Origin: Flavobacteriales bacterium
GTDB taxonomy: Bacteria > Bacteroidota > Bacteroidia > Flavobacteriales > Schleiferiaceae
NCBI GenBank assembly: GCA_017795025.1
Contig: CP051243.1
Span: forward strand, 1,989,501 to 2,053,500
Length of the DNA: 64,000 bases
Direction: 5' to 3'
Made by a program: the position numbers and the translations under genes
Part shown: piece after piece, positions 43,501-52,235 of the stretch
Layout: each line of letters opens with the position of its first letter
Position numbering within the stretch: position 1 is the first letter of the stretch
Notes under the pieces: generated by a model
What the model was told of the DNA's origin: nothing
Seen by the model: only the letters and a program-made list of their open reading frames with translations
Databases searched by the model: none

Positions 43501-43852
43501 GACTTAATCCCGATTGCCAGTACTTTGGGTCTTTGCCTAATAAGTAATTGAGCTTCGGCTGACCTTTAAAAACCGCCTTGCTGATGCGGGCATTGGTATC
43601 GGCCCCAATCCAAGACATATTATATACATGTCCTTTAAGAGGTCCCTGTTCTTGGTGATGTTCATGGTGATCATGCTCTGGCTTATCTAAAAGCACTACC
43701 CTCTGCTCGGCTGCCTTTAAATACACATAGCCTTCCGGCTGATGGAGCCTAAAATCAAAGTTACCCTCCCATTGCCCCGCATTGGGCACAAAGCCTTGTT
43801 CTTGGGCTGATAAGCCAAAAACCAGTAAGATGGAAAGCAATAGGGTTCTCAA
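40574..43852 (-). CDS. Type IX-secreted SBBP/PKD adhesin-like protein, sorting domain type B
   Basis: 1092 residues, TTG start, signal peptide TLLLSILLVFGLSAQEQ. The N-terminal region (about 18-230) begins with GFVPNAGQWEGNFDFRL, typical of DUF7948-like modules, followed by SBBP-like beta-propeller repeats (about 230-740). A PKD domain lies at about 835-910 (YRWDFGDGASSN...HTYLPGSYTI). The final 90 residues are a CHU_C/type B sorting domain (FPNIFTPNGDGLNERFTI, EIYNRNGQRLF, GVYFYxLxY-like strand). It should be exported by Sec and then by the type IX system to the surface. The His-rich segment DHHEHHQEQ near 60 could bind metal. Confidence 0.92.
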   Translation of the reverse strand: MRTLLLSILLVFGLSAQEQGFVPNAGQWEGNFDFRLHQPEGYVYLKAAEQRVVLLDKPEHDHHEHHQEQGPLKGHVYNMSWIGADTNARISKAVFKGQPKLNYLLGKDPKYWQSGLSQYHEVIYHDLYPNIDLRYYIGSYGLLRFDFIVHPGGDPESIQWEIEGVEEQGLLSGNLTLITSLGSAEYTAPESFQNGESVASSFRQIKAGVYGFKVGDYNRKEKLIIDPTLVFSTYSGSLDDNFGFSATYGEDGSGYGAGINYGYGQIWRGYPTTLGAFQDSSQGGRVDATISKYTADGTAMIYGTYLGGLGNDVPFSLLEGPNKSLIVLGVTGSIDFPVTANGFDTSFAEGPKDTLVIGGTLAMNRGSQIFLSILDSTGGALLGSTFFGDSMPDGHNKRLIYNYGDAARGDITLDNQGNIIVSSYTMSANLPTGLATNSSHQGAQDGLVLSFNADLSSLNWASYIGGEDQDACISLRYTNTGRLFVTGATKSDNIPYPKTNAYQETRQGGIDAFVAEINPADGNVLKFTYSGTPDDDLSFFVDYTPAGDLVIFGQTNGIWPMVGTNVWGQDSSSQFLQEFSPDLSSLLHSTSFGTGKRSEVNISPTALMVSDCGDIFISGWGASYNNPNTQLGTMGYPAGMPLTPDAYRSNFDLLSRTNDTLGDFYFMRLDASWQRLTYGTYFGMLGGSDHVDGGSSRFRRDGSIFQAVCSCGASTFPITPGAYEDTIKSNRCNLVVFRFDMDADTVAARVNISPLFSDSVCLPADVQFLDRSFNADITLVRDPQGNIDTLDGQLFPVLNIGANTFWFTALDTNCNLIDSTELTVYAFNEVLEADFRYEYDSCRGDGQVQFLNRSSGARSYRWDFGDGASSNQEEPQHTYLPGSYTIRLIVEDSICGIQDTLEQSLEVSLLNNETDFVVESDPCDPERNLKAYTALPLGQNGYQEAEWFVDGNLVGTGDTLNFQFNEGGFYQLKLFYRDSICKRTVEKEQELFFYSDAFEVQFPNIFTPNGDGLNERFTIIDLETVAPYLAFANIEIYNRNGQRLFVGDLLQTAWDGRYEGTDVAQAVYFYVLHYEDICGTKKEQNGFLHLQR

Positions 43853-43926
43853 GGGGAGCTAATTTCTAGCAAATTACTAAGCATTTGCGAAAAAGCCACA
43901 GCGGATGAGAGTGTAATAGGTTTTCC

Positions 43927-45033
43927 TTATTCAACGGTGGAATTAGCACCTTGCCCCTGACTCATTAAATAAGCCTTGATAAAGGCATCTAAGTCGCCGT
44001 CGAGCACCTGATCCACATTTGAGGTTTCCTCGGCGGTTCGCACGTCCTTGATCAATTTATAGGGATGTAAAACGTAATTCCGGATCTGACTTCCCCATTC
44101 AATTTTCTTTTTCCCTGCCTCAATTTCGGCGCGCTTGGCATTCTTAGCCTCCAATTCAATTTCGAAAAGCTGCGACTTTAAAAGCTGCATCGCTTTATCC
44201 TTATTCTGCAGTTGCGAACGACTTTCGGTATTTTCAATAATAATCCCGGAGGGGCCGTGCTTTAAACGAACTCCGGTTTCTACTTTGTTCACGTTCTGTC
44301 CGCCCGCACCACCAGACCGGAAGGTATCCCACTCGATATCGGAAGGATTGATGTCAATTTCAATAGAGTCGTCCACCAATGGATAAACATACACCGAGGC
44401 AAAGCTGGTATGGCGCTTTGCATTACTATCGAAAGGTGAAATCCGCACTAGACGATGCACACCATTCTCTCCTTTTAGGTATCCAAAGGCAAAATCCCCT
44501 TCAATTTCGAGGGTTACGGTTTTAATCCCCGCTACATCGCCATCCTGGTAATTGAGCTCGCGAACTTTAAAATTCTGACGTTCGGCATAACGGATATACA
44601 TCCGCATCAGCATGGAGGCCCAATCGCAAGACTCCGTTCCGCCCGCTCCTGCGGTAATTTGCAAAACGGCACTTAATTGATCCTCTTCTCCCGATAGCAT
44701 ATTGCGGAATTCGAGGTCCTCTAAAGTTTTAACGGCCTTAGCATGCATGCCATCCAATTCCTCCTCTTCTAGCTCTCCAAGCTCGTGAAATTCAATCCCT
44801 AAATTCACCTCCTCTACGGCCGCGGCAAGTTCATCGTAGGATTCTACCCAAAACTTTAAACCCCTTATTTTTTTCATCACCTGCTGGGCGGTTTTTTGGT
44901 CTTCCCAAAATCCAGCATCGGCGGTTTTTTCCTCTTCATTTATAATTTGAATCCGCTTGTCTTCAATTTGTAAATATTCTTGAAGTGACTTTAAGCGGTT
45001 TTGCAGTTCCTGCAATTGTTCTTTGCTCACCAT
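43927..45033 (-). CDS. prfB: Peptide chain release factor 2, uninterrupted ORF
   Basis: 368 residues. SPF stop-recognition tripeptide at 199-201 ([14 protein letters not shown]) identifies RF2; GGQ at 244-246 ([15 protein letters not shown]) is the peptidyl-hydrolysis motif. The ORF is continuous from ATG through the position of the usual autoregulatory frameshift, where LQEYLQIED is encoded in frame and no CTTTGAC slip site occurs. A TAACTTTG box ends 4 nt before ATG. It recognises UGA and UAA. Confidence 0.97.
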   Translation of the reverse strand: MVSKEQLQELQNRLKSLQEYLQIEDKRIQIINEEEKTADAGFWEDQKTAQQVMKKIRGLKFWVESYDELAAAVEEVNLGIEFHELGELEEEELDGMHAKAVKTLEDLEFRNMLSGEEDQLSAVLQITAGAGGTESCDWASMLMRMYIRYAERQNFKVRELNYQDGDVAGIKTVTLEIEGDFAFGYLKGENGVHRLVRISPFDSNAKRHTSFASVYVYPLVDDSIEIDINPSDIEWDTFRSGGAGGQNVNKVETGVRLKHGPSGIIIENTESRSQLQNKDKAMQLLKSQLFEIELEAKNAKRAEIEAGKKKIEWGSQIRNYVLHPYKLIKDVRTAEETSNVDQVLDGDLDAFIKAYLMSQGQGANSTVE

Positions 45034-45037
45034 GGGA

Positions 45038-45045
45038 CAAAGTTA
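45038..45045 (-). promoter_or_regulatory. prfB TAACTTTG -7 box, 4 nt before start
   Basis: On the minus strand TAACTTTG is followed by TCCC then ATG. A (near-)leaderless transcript is predicted. Confidence 0.5.
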
Positions 45046-45059
45046 TTGTTATTTGGGAT

Positions 45060-45140
45060 TTGGGGAGGGGGGGATTGGTGGATTGGTGGATTGGTAGATT
45101 GGTGAATTGGTGGATTAGAAGATTGGTTGACTGGTGGACG
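45060..45140. repeat. Octamer minisatellite tract, second island
   Basis: About eight degenerate units of TGGATTGG (variants TAGATTGG, TGAATTGG, TTGACTGG), the same motif as at 16106-16198. It lies directly upstream of prfB. Confidence 0.8.
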
Positions 45141-45461
45141 ATACACGATAAATGCACCAGAATCCCAAGGGTTATCCTTTAAATCTAAAATTCTGTGTGG
45201 ACCTATCCGGCCTAGGAAGGGCAGCCAAGAAAATGGAAGTATACGACTAGCTGAGTTTTTACGATACTTTTTTCATTGCCAAAAAGTATCCAAAAAGGCT
45301 AGGCCTTTCCCTAGGTGATTTTTGCCTCTTTTTAGTCGGCAAAACTGTTCGGCCCTAATCGCTCCATGCTTCTTCCGCCCAAGGCGGACGCAATTGCGCT
45401 CAGGTCCTCTCGATCACTGGGGAAAGGCCGAATGCTTCCATAGGTAAGTTTTGGAATCTGA

Positions 45462-45752
45462 GACCATGTTTAAAGATTGCAAAAAGAGCGATATTCGTTT
45501 CCTGTATGCAATTCTTATTCGGAGGAGAATGGGGCCTGAGCAGCAATAGTCCGCTCGTAGGGCAGCATTCAGGACTCAATAAGGCCAATGGAGAAAATAT
45601 TTCAATCCAGAAAAATGCTTCATCGTGCTGGCCCAGCCCACGAGTCGGCGGTTTGCGGAGCACGCCGCAGGCTGCTTCGCGAAATTGCCTTTCAGGGCCC
45701 TTGATTTTTTGTTTCGTTTTTTATCAAGAAAAAATGAAAGAAAAGAACTGTT
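45462..45752. repeat. Dispersed ~300-bp repeat, copy B
   Basis: Same sequence and orientation as 18081-18405: GACCATGTTTAAAGATTGC, GGGCCTGAGCAGCAATAGTC, ATCGTGCTGGCCCAGCCCA and the GGGCCCTTGATTTTTTG tail. It lacks the 33-nt hairpin seen in copy A. Confidence 0.85.
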
Positions 45753-45853
45753 AAAGAGAACAATATTAGCTTACCAAAAAAGCAATCTAACTCGTGCACC
45801 GAAGCAGGAGGCTACAAGCATTTTAGAGGCGTACCTTCCAAGCCTTGATTTAT

Positions 45854-45915
45854 TCGCCCGCCATAGCTCTAGCGGCGGCGGGATGTATTCGCCATAGCTT
45901 TAGCGACGGCGAATT
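45854..45915. repeat. Two adjacent CGCC-stem hairpin repeats
   Basis: CCCGCCATAGCTCTAGCGGCG-type and TCGCCATAGCTTTAGCGACG-type elements stand side by side, each able to fold with terminal stems CCCGCC/GGCGGG and ATTCGCC/GGCGAAT. They are paralogous and resemble REP-like elements. Confidence 0.6.
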
Positions 45916-46135
45916 TCGTTGTTACGAACGTCCTACCTATTTTCAATTGAGTTCGTGAGCTCGAGCAAAGCTCTCGGTTGATCAAGCAAAAATGAAAGAG
46001 AAGAACTGTTTATGAGTATGGACTTAGGTCACCAAAAACGTGAATCAATCTTTAGAAGACCTAGTAACCAAAGACATGATCTAATAAATTAATCTTACCC
46101 CGTATTACAGCCCGTGATGTAATGAAGGGACTGTC

Positions 46136-46178
46136 TTCCGACATACGTCGGAATCCACCCCTTCGCCCCGCGAAGGGG
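46136..46178. repeat. Two perfect hairpins in tandem
   Basis: TTCCGAC (46136-46142)/GTCGGAA (46147-46153) with a 4-nt loop, and CCCCTTCG (46158-46165)/CGAAGGGG (46171-46178) with a 5-nt loop. Both are followed or preceded by GGGACTGTC, giving a direct repeat around the pair. Confidence 0.6.
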
Positions 46179-46380
46179 ACTGTCCTGCGAGGTGAATATT
46201 CGGGGGGGATGGTGAATTGGTGGAATGGTGGATGGGGTTTTGTGTGATTGCTTCAGCGCATTGCATGCCGCCGCACTAGGCTTTGGCAGGCGATACCTTT
46301 CTCGACGCACAAGACTTTTGTAGGTGAATAGAACTTAGGGATAAAAAAACTTTGCTCTTTTGGCTTGAAGTAACAGTGAA

Positions 46381-46411
46381 ATGAGCCGATTAAAAAAGGG
46401 AATCGGCTCAT
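46381..46411. terminator. Strong hairpin, possibly bidirectional terminator
   Basis: ATGAGCCGATT pairs perfectly with AATCGGCTCAT (11 bp) around AAAAAAGGG. On the plus strand it is followed by TTAAATAAT rather than a T run. No adjacent gene clearly uses it. Confidence 0.4.
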
Positions 46412-46683
46412 TAAATAATAAATTCTGAGCCGAAAAATTTCCTGCGTCAAATTATCTAAAGTGACCGCTAACCTTCACTTCCAAGATTTGGTGCCGATAG
46501 GAGCTTTGTAAGTTTCATGTAAAGACCGTTCTCCCCTTTATCAACTTAATCTCAGACTAAGAAAGCAATGTGTGACCTAAAAAAAGGCACTGGATAGAAA
46601 AGTGTGCTAAAGAGCCAAAATAGAAATCAACACTTCTAGACTTTTGAAGCTCACGAAAAATCACGGTTTTAAAAATAAGTTTC

Positions 46684-47157
46684 TCATTTGGAGTTTTGGC
46701 AGTCATCCTTAATCAGGATTCTTTCTACTCCAATAGGGAGTAAATCGTTTATTGAGGCGAACAAGGAATTGGTTTGATCGAAACAAACATTGTTTAAATA
46801 AAGGAATTGTATTCCACCATTGCGACGTATAACAACCTTCCACACAAAGCCATCCATCACATTTGAGTCATAGTAAACTTTGAGTCCTGATAGCGCATTT
46901 TTATTTGCAATCACATTGGACCAATCTTCTAACAAAATTTTAGACTTGTATATTATCTCCCCATCCTTCCAAACCTTTATGGAATTTTCCTTTAGCTCGT
47001 AGAGAGTACTTTCTAATGCTGATAAACTCACAAGTTCAACCACGATTTCAAGGTCCGAATTTTCACTAATAGAATTAGGTTTAATCATCTTGCAGCCAGC
47101 AAGCAGAAAGACACTTATCAAAAAGCAAGAGACCAAATGAAATTTTAGTTTATCCAT
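46684..47157 (-). CDS. Hypothetical lipoprotein
   Basis: 157 residues from ATG 47157 (an upstream in-frame start at 47175 is less likely). Signal peptide KFHLVSCFLISVFLLAGC with lipobox LLAGC. Mature part is a small mixed alpha/beta domain with Cys in NNVCFDQ and DDCQNSK, perhaps a disulfide. A/T-rich relative to neighbours and flanked by repeat sequence. Not recognised. Confidence 0.7.
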   Translation of the reverse strand: MDKLKFHLVSCFLISVFLLAGCKMIKPNSISENSDLEIVVELVSLSALESTLYELKENSIKVWKDGEIIYKSKILLEDWSNVIANKNALSGLKVYYDSNVMDGFVWKVVIRRNGGIQFLYLNNVCFDQTNSLFASINDLLPIGVERILIKDDCQNSK

Positions 47158-47219
47158 TTCTATAAGTTTTAGCACTTACCTTCTTTGCTCGGATAAATCG
47201 AATCAAGGCAGCTAAGGTT

Positions 47220-47330
47220 TTAGGAAAACGACTCCCACCTTGAGTCCAAATCGTAAGAACTAAGCGTGTCACAGTCAGCAAATCCACTAGAGCTAGTAAG
47301 AAGAAAAAGCATTAAAGTTATAAATAACAT
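47220..47330 (-). CDS. Possible 36-residue exported peptide or gene remnant
   Basis: ATG at 47330-47328 opens MLFITLMLFLLTSSSGFADC, a convincing signal-peptide-like stretch, then 16 polar residues to TAA 47220-47222. It is upstream of and in the same direction as the hypothetical lipoprotein. It may be a small exported peptide or the 5' remnant of a decayed gene. The remaining intergenic sequence from 47331 to 47495 shows no feature. Confidence 0.3.
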   Translation of the reverse strand: MLFITLMLFLLTSSSGFADCDTLSSYDLDSRWESFS

Positions 47331-47495
47331 TTTTGGCAATGTAACCACTCATCTTAAAGTCCAGAGGTAACAATAATCAAATCTTGGTGTTGTCTAAGCT
47401 AGCGAAAAGGCTTGCAAAATCTAAGCCTAATAGCGGGGAGCGGTCTCGCATAAAACCCCTAATTTTATGCCCTCTAAAAATCTAATCAAAGATTC

Positions 47496-48893
47496 ATGGA
47501 TAAATTTGACGTAGCAGTAATTGGCTCCGGTCCCGGAGGATATGTTGCTGCCATTCGCTGTGCCCAGTTAGGCTTAAAAACGGCGATCATTGAAAAATAT
47601 TCAACCCTTGGTGGAACTTGCTTAAACGTAGGATGTATTCCTTCCAAAGCCTTACTCGATAGTAGTGAGCATTTCCACAATGCCCATAAAACCTTTGCCG
47701 AGCACGGCATCGAAATCAACACCCCCAAGGTGAACTTCGAGCAAATGGTGGCTCGCAAGCAATCGGTGGTCGATCAAACTTGTGATGGTGTGAAATTCCT
47801 AATGGATAAAAACAAGATCAGCGTATTTGAAGGATTGGGTTCCTTTGAAAACGAAAACACCATTAAAATTGCCGGTAAAGAGGAGCAAAAAATTGAGGCG
47901 AAGAATATCATCATCGCCACGGGCTCTAAACCTACCGAGCTTCCTTTCGCCAAATTCGATAAGGAGCGAATCATAAGCAGCACCGAAGCTCTAAAACTTC
48001 CTGAAGTACCTAAGAAAATGGTGGTTATTGGTGCCGGTATTATTGGCCTCGAACTGGGTAGTGTGTACGCGCGCCTAGGGGCAGAAGTAACAGTAGTGGA
48101 ATACCTCGATCGGGCCATCCCTACTTTCGATGGTGCCATGAGTAAAGAAATCACGAAGTCCCTTAAAAAACTGGGCATTAAGTTCCAGTTTAGCCATAAG
48201 GTGAGTGATGTGAGCCGTAAAGGGGATACTGTTACCGTAAAGGCCACCAACAAAAAGGACGAAGAAGTAAGCTTTGAAGCAGACTACTGCTTAGTAGCGG
48301 TTGGACGCAGCGCTTACACCGAAGGTCTTAACTTGGAAGCAGCCGGACTAAAAGCGGGAGAGCGCGGAAAGATTGAGGTGAATGAGCACTTGCAAACTGC
48401 CAAATCTCACATTTATGCTATTGGCGACGTAATTAAAGGCGCCATGCTGGCTCACAAAGCAGAAGAAGAAGGTGTATTTGTAGCCGAGCGTTTAGCCGGT
48501 CAAAAGCCACATATCAATTACGACTTAATTCCAGGGGTAGTTTATACTTGGCCCGAGGTAGCTTCAGTTGGTAAAACCGAGGAGCAATTAAAAGAGGATG
48601 GTGCCCAATACAAGGTGGGATCCTTCCCCTTCCGCGCGCTTGGTAGAGCCCGCGCTAGCGGCGACCTCGAAGGCCTGGTGAAAATATTATCGGATAAGGA
48701 AACCGACGAGATCTTAGGTTTCCATGTGATTGGCCCACGCGCTGCCGACTTAGTAGCCGAAGGCGTAGTAGCCATGGAATATCGCGCTTCGGCCGAAGAC
48801 ATTGCCCGGATGAGTCACGCCCACCCCACCTTTGCGGAGGCCGTAAAAGAAGCGGCTTTAGCGGCAACCGACAATCGTCCATTGCACGTTTAA
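47496..48893 (+). CDS. lpd: Dihydrolipoyl dehydrogenase (E3)
   Basis: 465 residues. FAD motif VIGSGPGGYVAAI, redox disulfide Cys42-x4-Cys47 in GGTCLNVGCIPSKALL, NAD-binding VIGAGIIGLELGSVYARLGA, second FAD motif YAIGDVIKGAMLAHKAEEEG, and catalytic His443 with Glu448 in HAHPTFAEAVKEA. It reoxidises dihydrolipoamide for 2-oxoacid dehydrogenase and glycine-cleavage complexes. Stands alone here, without E1/E2 genes. A strong terminator follows. Confidence 0.97.
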   Translation: MDKFDVAVIGSGPGGYVAAIRCAQLGLKTAIIEKYSTLGGTCLNVGCIPSKALLDSSEHFHNAHKTFAEHGIEINTPKVNFEQMVARKQSVVDQTCDGVKFLMDKNKISVFEGLGSFENENTIKIAGKEEQKIEAKNIIIATGSKPTELPFAKFDKERIISSTEALKLPEVPKKMVVIGAGIIGLELGSVYARLGAEVTVVEYLDRAIPTFDGAMSKEITKSLKKLGIKFQFSHKVSDVSRKGDTVTVKATNKKDEEVSFEADYCLVAVGRSAYTEGLNLEAAGLKAGERGKIEVNEHLQTAKSHIYAIGDVIKGAMLAHKAEEEGVFVAERLAGQKPHINYDLIPGVVYTWPEVASVGKTEEQLKEDGAQYKVGSFPFRALGRARASGDLEGLVKILSDKETDEILGFHVIGPRAADLVAEGVVAMEYRASAEDIARMSHAHPTFAEAVKEAALAATDNRPLHV

Positions 48894-48913
48894 TTCCTAA
48901 ATGGAATATCATT

Positions 48914-48951
48914 AAAAAAAAAGAGGTCTAGTAATTAGGCCTCTTTTTTTT
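48914..48951 (+). terminator. lpd terminator
   Basis: GAGGTCTA pairs with TAGGCCTC (one G-T wobble) around a short loop, flanked by an A tract and an eight-T run, so it may work in both directions. Confidence 0.9.
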
Positions 48952-48962
48952 AGGCTTTTAGC

Positions 48963-48970
48963 TAGCTTTG
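48963..48970 (+). promoter_or_regulatory. TAGCTTTG -7 box of the histidine kinase operon
   Basis: Perfect TAnnTTTG, 19 nt before ATG 48990. Confidence 0.6.
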
Positions 48971-48989
48971 TAGCCTTAGCCATGCCTTG

Positions 48990-51900
48990 ATGCGCAATAT
49001 AAAGTGGGCCTACATTAGTTATATTTTGCTGATTGTTTTTATCAGCTTTCTGCTTTATTTCTTTTTAAAGCGTACCCACGCTGCCCAGGAATATGATGCG
49101 CAGCGTATAAATACTGCAGGACGACAGCGCATGCTCTCCCAACGCCTGAGTAAAGAAGCGCTCCACATTACCGAATTTACCCAAGTACGCGAGGTGCAAA
49201 AAAGCTGCACCGACCTGGAAAATACCCTCGAGAAATACCTGGAGCAGGAAGCCTTACTAAGAGACGGACCTCTATACTGGCTGGTGCAAGAAAAAACGCG
49301 TTTAAAAGTGGACTCGCTTCACCAGCGTTATGAAAAATTGCGCAATCGCTACATTGAGCAAGCGGCCCATTTGGGCGATTACTGCTCAGGCAGCCTTAGC
49401 ACCGAAGAAGCGCGTAGTTTAGGCCGCAGTATCTTAATGGATAGTGATCGGATGCTCGACTACCTTGAGTTGATGGTGCAAGCCTATGCCCAAGACTCGG
49501 TCGAGAAAAACGAAAAAGAACACTACCTCAATACGTTGGCTTTTATTGCCGTAGGAACCATATTCATCTTACTCTCCATCCTCTTTTTCCTCCCCATCTT
49601 TCAGCAGCATAAAAGAGAATACGCCGAACGCCTTAAGAGCTTGGAGAGCAGCCGTGAAACGGGGAAAAAATTAAGTCGCTTACTGGAGTCTGAAAAAGAC
49701 TATAACCAAGAATTAGAGCGACAGCGCAATGCCCTCGCTACTAGTCAGGAGGAACTGAAAGCCTACGTTAAGGAAGTAGAACTAGCGCGCTTAAAACTTC
49801 GGGATAGTGAGCAGGAACTCCTCGGGGTGATTGATAATCTGCCGGTGGGTGCCATTTTGGTGCAGGACGAGGAACTTTTGGCCAATAAAAGAACCACCGA
49901 AATATTAGGCTTCCCCGCGCAGGAAATAAACACCACCGAAAAGTTCTTTACAAAAGTTTACAGGGATCGTTCGGATGAGATTTTAAATCAATACCAAAAT
50001 GTATTGGAAGAAGGGAGTATTGAACCCTTTTTATTCCCGGTGTACCGCAAAGACGGCCAGAAGAGAGTGGTAGAGTTCGGAGGCTATAAGTTTAATCGCG
50101 GAATCGTATGGACGGTAAACGACATCACCGATAAACGTAGGGCCGAGCAAACGCTAAAACGCAATGAAGAAGCGATTCGAAAGCTTTACGCTATTTCCGC
50201 CGACCCAAATTTAAGTTTCGAGGAAAAGACCCATCAAATATTAGAATTGGGAACAGAGCGCTTCCAATTACCTATTGGGGTGGTAACCGAGATTGACGAA
50301 ACGAATTATACCTATAAAGCGACCTATGCTTTTTGCAAGGAGGGCAAGGTGGACATTAATCGGGTGCTCCCCCTAAAAGGGACCCTAAGCGAAATTATTT
50401 TTAAAACCCGCAATGCCTTTGGTTTCCACAATGAAGAAACCGCTCCGGAGGTTACCACTAAGATTCCCAATTTCCCCATTAAGGCTTATTTAGGGGCGCC
50501 AATTGTAACCGACTCCGGCATTTTTGGCACCCTAAACTTTAACAGTCCCGAAGCTAGTAAGCACCAAATTAGCGACACCGAGCTCGATTTACTAAAGTTA
50601 ATTGCTCGTTGGCTGGGCGCCGAAATTTCGGCTGAGCAATCGCGTAAGCAATTAATTGAAGCGAAGGAAAAAGCCGAGCAGGCCGCTAAGGCTAAATCGG
50701 AATTCCTGGCGACCATGAGCCACGAAATCCGCACTCCCATGAACGGGGTAATTGGCATGACCTCCCTCCTCTTGCAAACGCAATTGGACGATGAGCAAAG
50801 AGATTTTGTGAATACCATTCGCCTGAGTGGCGACACGCTTTTAAGCATCATTAACGACATTCTCGATTTCAGTAAAATTGAAGCCGGGAATATGGATTTA
50901 GAAGAATATCCCTTCGCCATAAAGCAATGCATGGAGGAATCAATCGAATTGCTTTCCAATAAAATTGCCGAGAAAAACCTGGAGCTCATTTACAGCATCG
51001 ATCCTAAAATCCCTCCTTACATTATTGGTGATATTACGCGTTTGCGGCAAATATTGATTAACCTCCTTACCAATGCGATTAAGTTTACCGAAGCGGGGGA
51101 GATTGAACTTAAAGCAGAATTGAAGGAGTTTAAGGATTCGAAATACGAAATTCACTTCTCGGTGCGCGACACCGGAATTGGTATGAGCCCCAGCCAACAA
51201 GAAAAGCTCTTCCGCGCCTTTAGTCAGGCCGACAGTTCCACCACCCGTAAATATGGCGGCACCGGCTTAGGATTAGCCATCTCGCAGCGCTTAACGCGAT
51301 TGATGAAAGGCGAAATTTGGGTCGAAAGTAAGAGCGGACAGGGCTCCACTTTCCACTTTACTATTAAGGCCGCTCAAGCCGACCGCAGTATTGATAAGGA
51401 CGAAGAACGTTTATTGCAAACCCTAAAAAATCGTCGGGTGATGGTCATCGACGACAACAACACGAATTTAAGGGTTCTCTTAAAGCAGTTGCGTTTATGG
51501 GGTATGCAGGCTTTTTCCGAATCGGACCCTCGGATTGGCTTGGAGTCTACCTTAAAGCAAGAGGTAGACCTGCTGATTACCGACTACGAAATGCCGATGT
51601 TAAGTGGCTTAGATTTAAGTCGCAAGCTCAAGGAGGCCAAACCCGAGCTGCCTATCATTATGCTTAGCTCCGCTTATGTGGAAATGGAGGAAGCGGAAAA
51701 ACACCGTCTCTTCCGCTATTACCTCAATAAACCAACTAAGCACTCCCAGCTGATGCAGTGCATGGGCGAAATTTTTAGAGATAAGGAAAAAGCGGCTCCC
51801 GCTAAAACTGAGAAGCCGCAAGAGCAATTACTACAGGACCTTGGGGAGAAGTTCCCCTTGCGTATTCTATTGGCCGAGGATAATGCGGTAAATCAAAAAC

Positions 51901-52235
51901 TGGCGGTATTAACCCTGAAGAAAATGGGGTACAACGCCGACATTGCCGCCAATGGCTTGGAAGTACTCGAAGCCCTGGAGCGTCAGGATTACGACCTTAT
52001 TTTTATGGATATCCAAATGCCAGAGATGGACGGCATCCAAGCCACCAAAGAGCTTATTCTTAAATACGGGAAAGACCGCCCCACCATTATTGCCATGACC
52101 GCCAATGCTATGGAAGGAGATCGAGAGAAGTTTATGGAGGCCGGTATGGACGATTATGTGACCAAACCCATCAACCTGCGCATTATCCAAAACATGCTTA
52201 AGAAGGTATTCCTGAAAGAGTACCGCCCCGAATGA
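48990..52235 (+). CDS. Hybrid sensor histidine kinase: PilJ-like, PAS, GAF, HisKA, HATPase, two REC
   Basis: 1081 residues from ATG 48990 (the TTG just before is in frame but less likely). TM1 about 8-27. A PilJ/NIT-type four-helix sensor ([14 protein letters not shown], 39-52, to about 170) lies in the periplasm. TM2 about 184-206. Then coiled coil, PAS (about 275-390), GAF (about 400-545), HisKA with His578 in [10 protein letters not shown], HATPase (N box [13 protein letters not shown] boxes GTGLGLAIS), REC1 with Asp865 and REC2 with Asp1007. Both receivers keep the phospho-acceptor Asp and the Lys. No output regulator is encoded nearby, so it probably signals in trans. pabB overlaps its stop by 4 bp. 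Confidence 0.93.
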   Translation: MRNIKWAYISYILLIVFISFLLYFFLKRTHAAQEYDAQRINTAGRQRMLSQRLSKEALHITEFTQVREVQKSCTDLENTLEKYLEQEALLRDGPLYWLVQEKTRLKVDSLHQRYEKLRNRYIEQAAHLGDYCSGSLSTEEARSLGRSILMDSDRMLDYLELMVQAYAQDSVEKNEKEHYLNTLAFIAVGTIFILLSILFFLPIFQQHKREYAERLKSLESSRETGKKLSRLLESEKDYNQELERQRNALATSQEELKAYVKEVELARLKLRDSEQELLGVIDNLPVGAILVQDEELLANKRTTEILGFPAQEINTTEKFFTKVYRDRSDEILNQYQNVLEEGSIEPFLFPVYRKDGQKRVVEFGGYKFNRGIVWTVNDITDKRRAEQTLKRNEEAIRKLYAISADPNLSFEEKTHQILELGTERFQLPIGVVTEIDETNYTYKATYAFCKEGKVDINRVLPLKGTLSEIIFKTRNAFGFHNEETAPEVTTKIPNFPIKAYLGAPIVTDSGIFGTLNFNSPEASKHQISDTELDLLKLIARWLGAEISAEQSRKQLIEAKEKAEQAAKAKSEFLATMSHEIRTPMNGVIGMTSLLLQTQLDDEQRDFVNTIRLSGDTLLSIINDILDFSKIEAGNMDLEEYPFAIKQCMEESIELLSNKIAEKNLELIYSIDPKIPPYIIGDITRLRQILINLLTNAIKFTEAGEIELKAELKEFKDSKYEIHFSVRDTGIGMSPSQQEKLFRAFSQADSSTTRKYGGTGLGLAISQRLTRLMKGEIWVESKSGQGSTFHFTIKAAQADRSIDKDEERLLQTLKNRRVMVIDDNNTNLRVLLKQLRLWGMQAFSESDPRIGLESTLKQEVDLLITDYEMPMLSGLDLSRKLKEAKPELPIIMLSSAYVEMEEAEKHRLFRYYLNKPTKHSQLMQCMGEIFRDKEKAAPAKTEKPQEQLLQDLGEKFPLRILLAEDNAVNQKLAVLTLKKMGYNADIAANGLEVLEALERQDYDLIFMDIQMPEMDGIQATKELILKYGKDRPTIIAMTANAMEGDREKFMEAGMDDYVTKPINLRIIQNMLKKVFLKEYRPE

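Larger units (their letters stand above)
45141..46683. repeat. Repeat-rich intergenic region, no supported gene
   Basis: It holds an inverted repeat GATACTTTTT/AAAAAGTATC at about 45264-45292, a TCCGCC/GGCGGA hairpin near 45375-45391, dispersed repeat copy B (45462-45752), two CGCC-stem hairpins (45854-45915), a second copy of only the repeat's 3' tail (about 45978-46010), two perfect hairpins (46136-46178), an octamer tract (46208-46236), a GATTGCTTCAGCGC segment matching 17994-18040, and a hairpin at 46381-46411. From 46412 to 46683 nothing further is visible. ORFs here are artefacts of repeats. Confidence 0.75.

Noticed and set aside
44950-45033. Programmed frameshift in prfB
   Set aside because: The reading frame is continuous and the slip site is missing; a TGA in the +1 frame near codon 22 is incidental.
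45400-45897. Several overlapping ORFs in the second island
   Set aside because: They lie in dispersed repeat B, differ in frame from copy A and have no domain.
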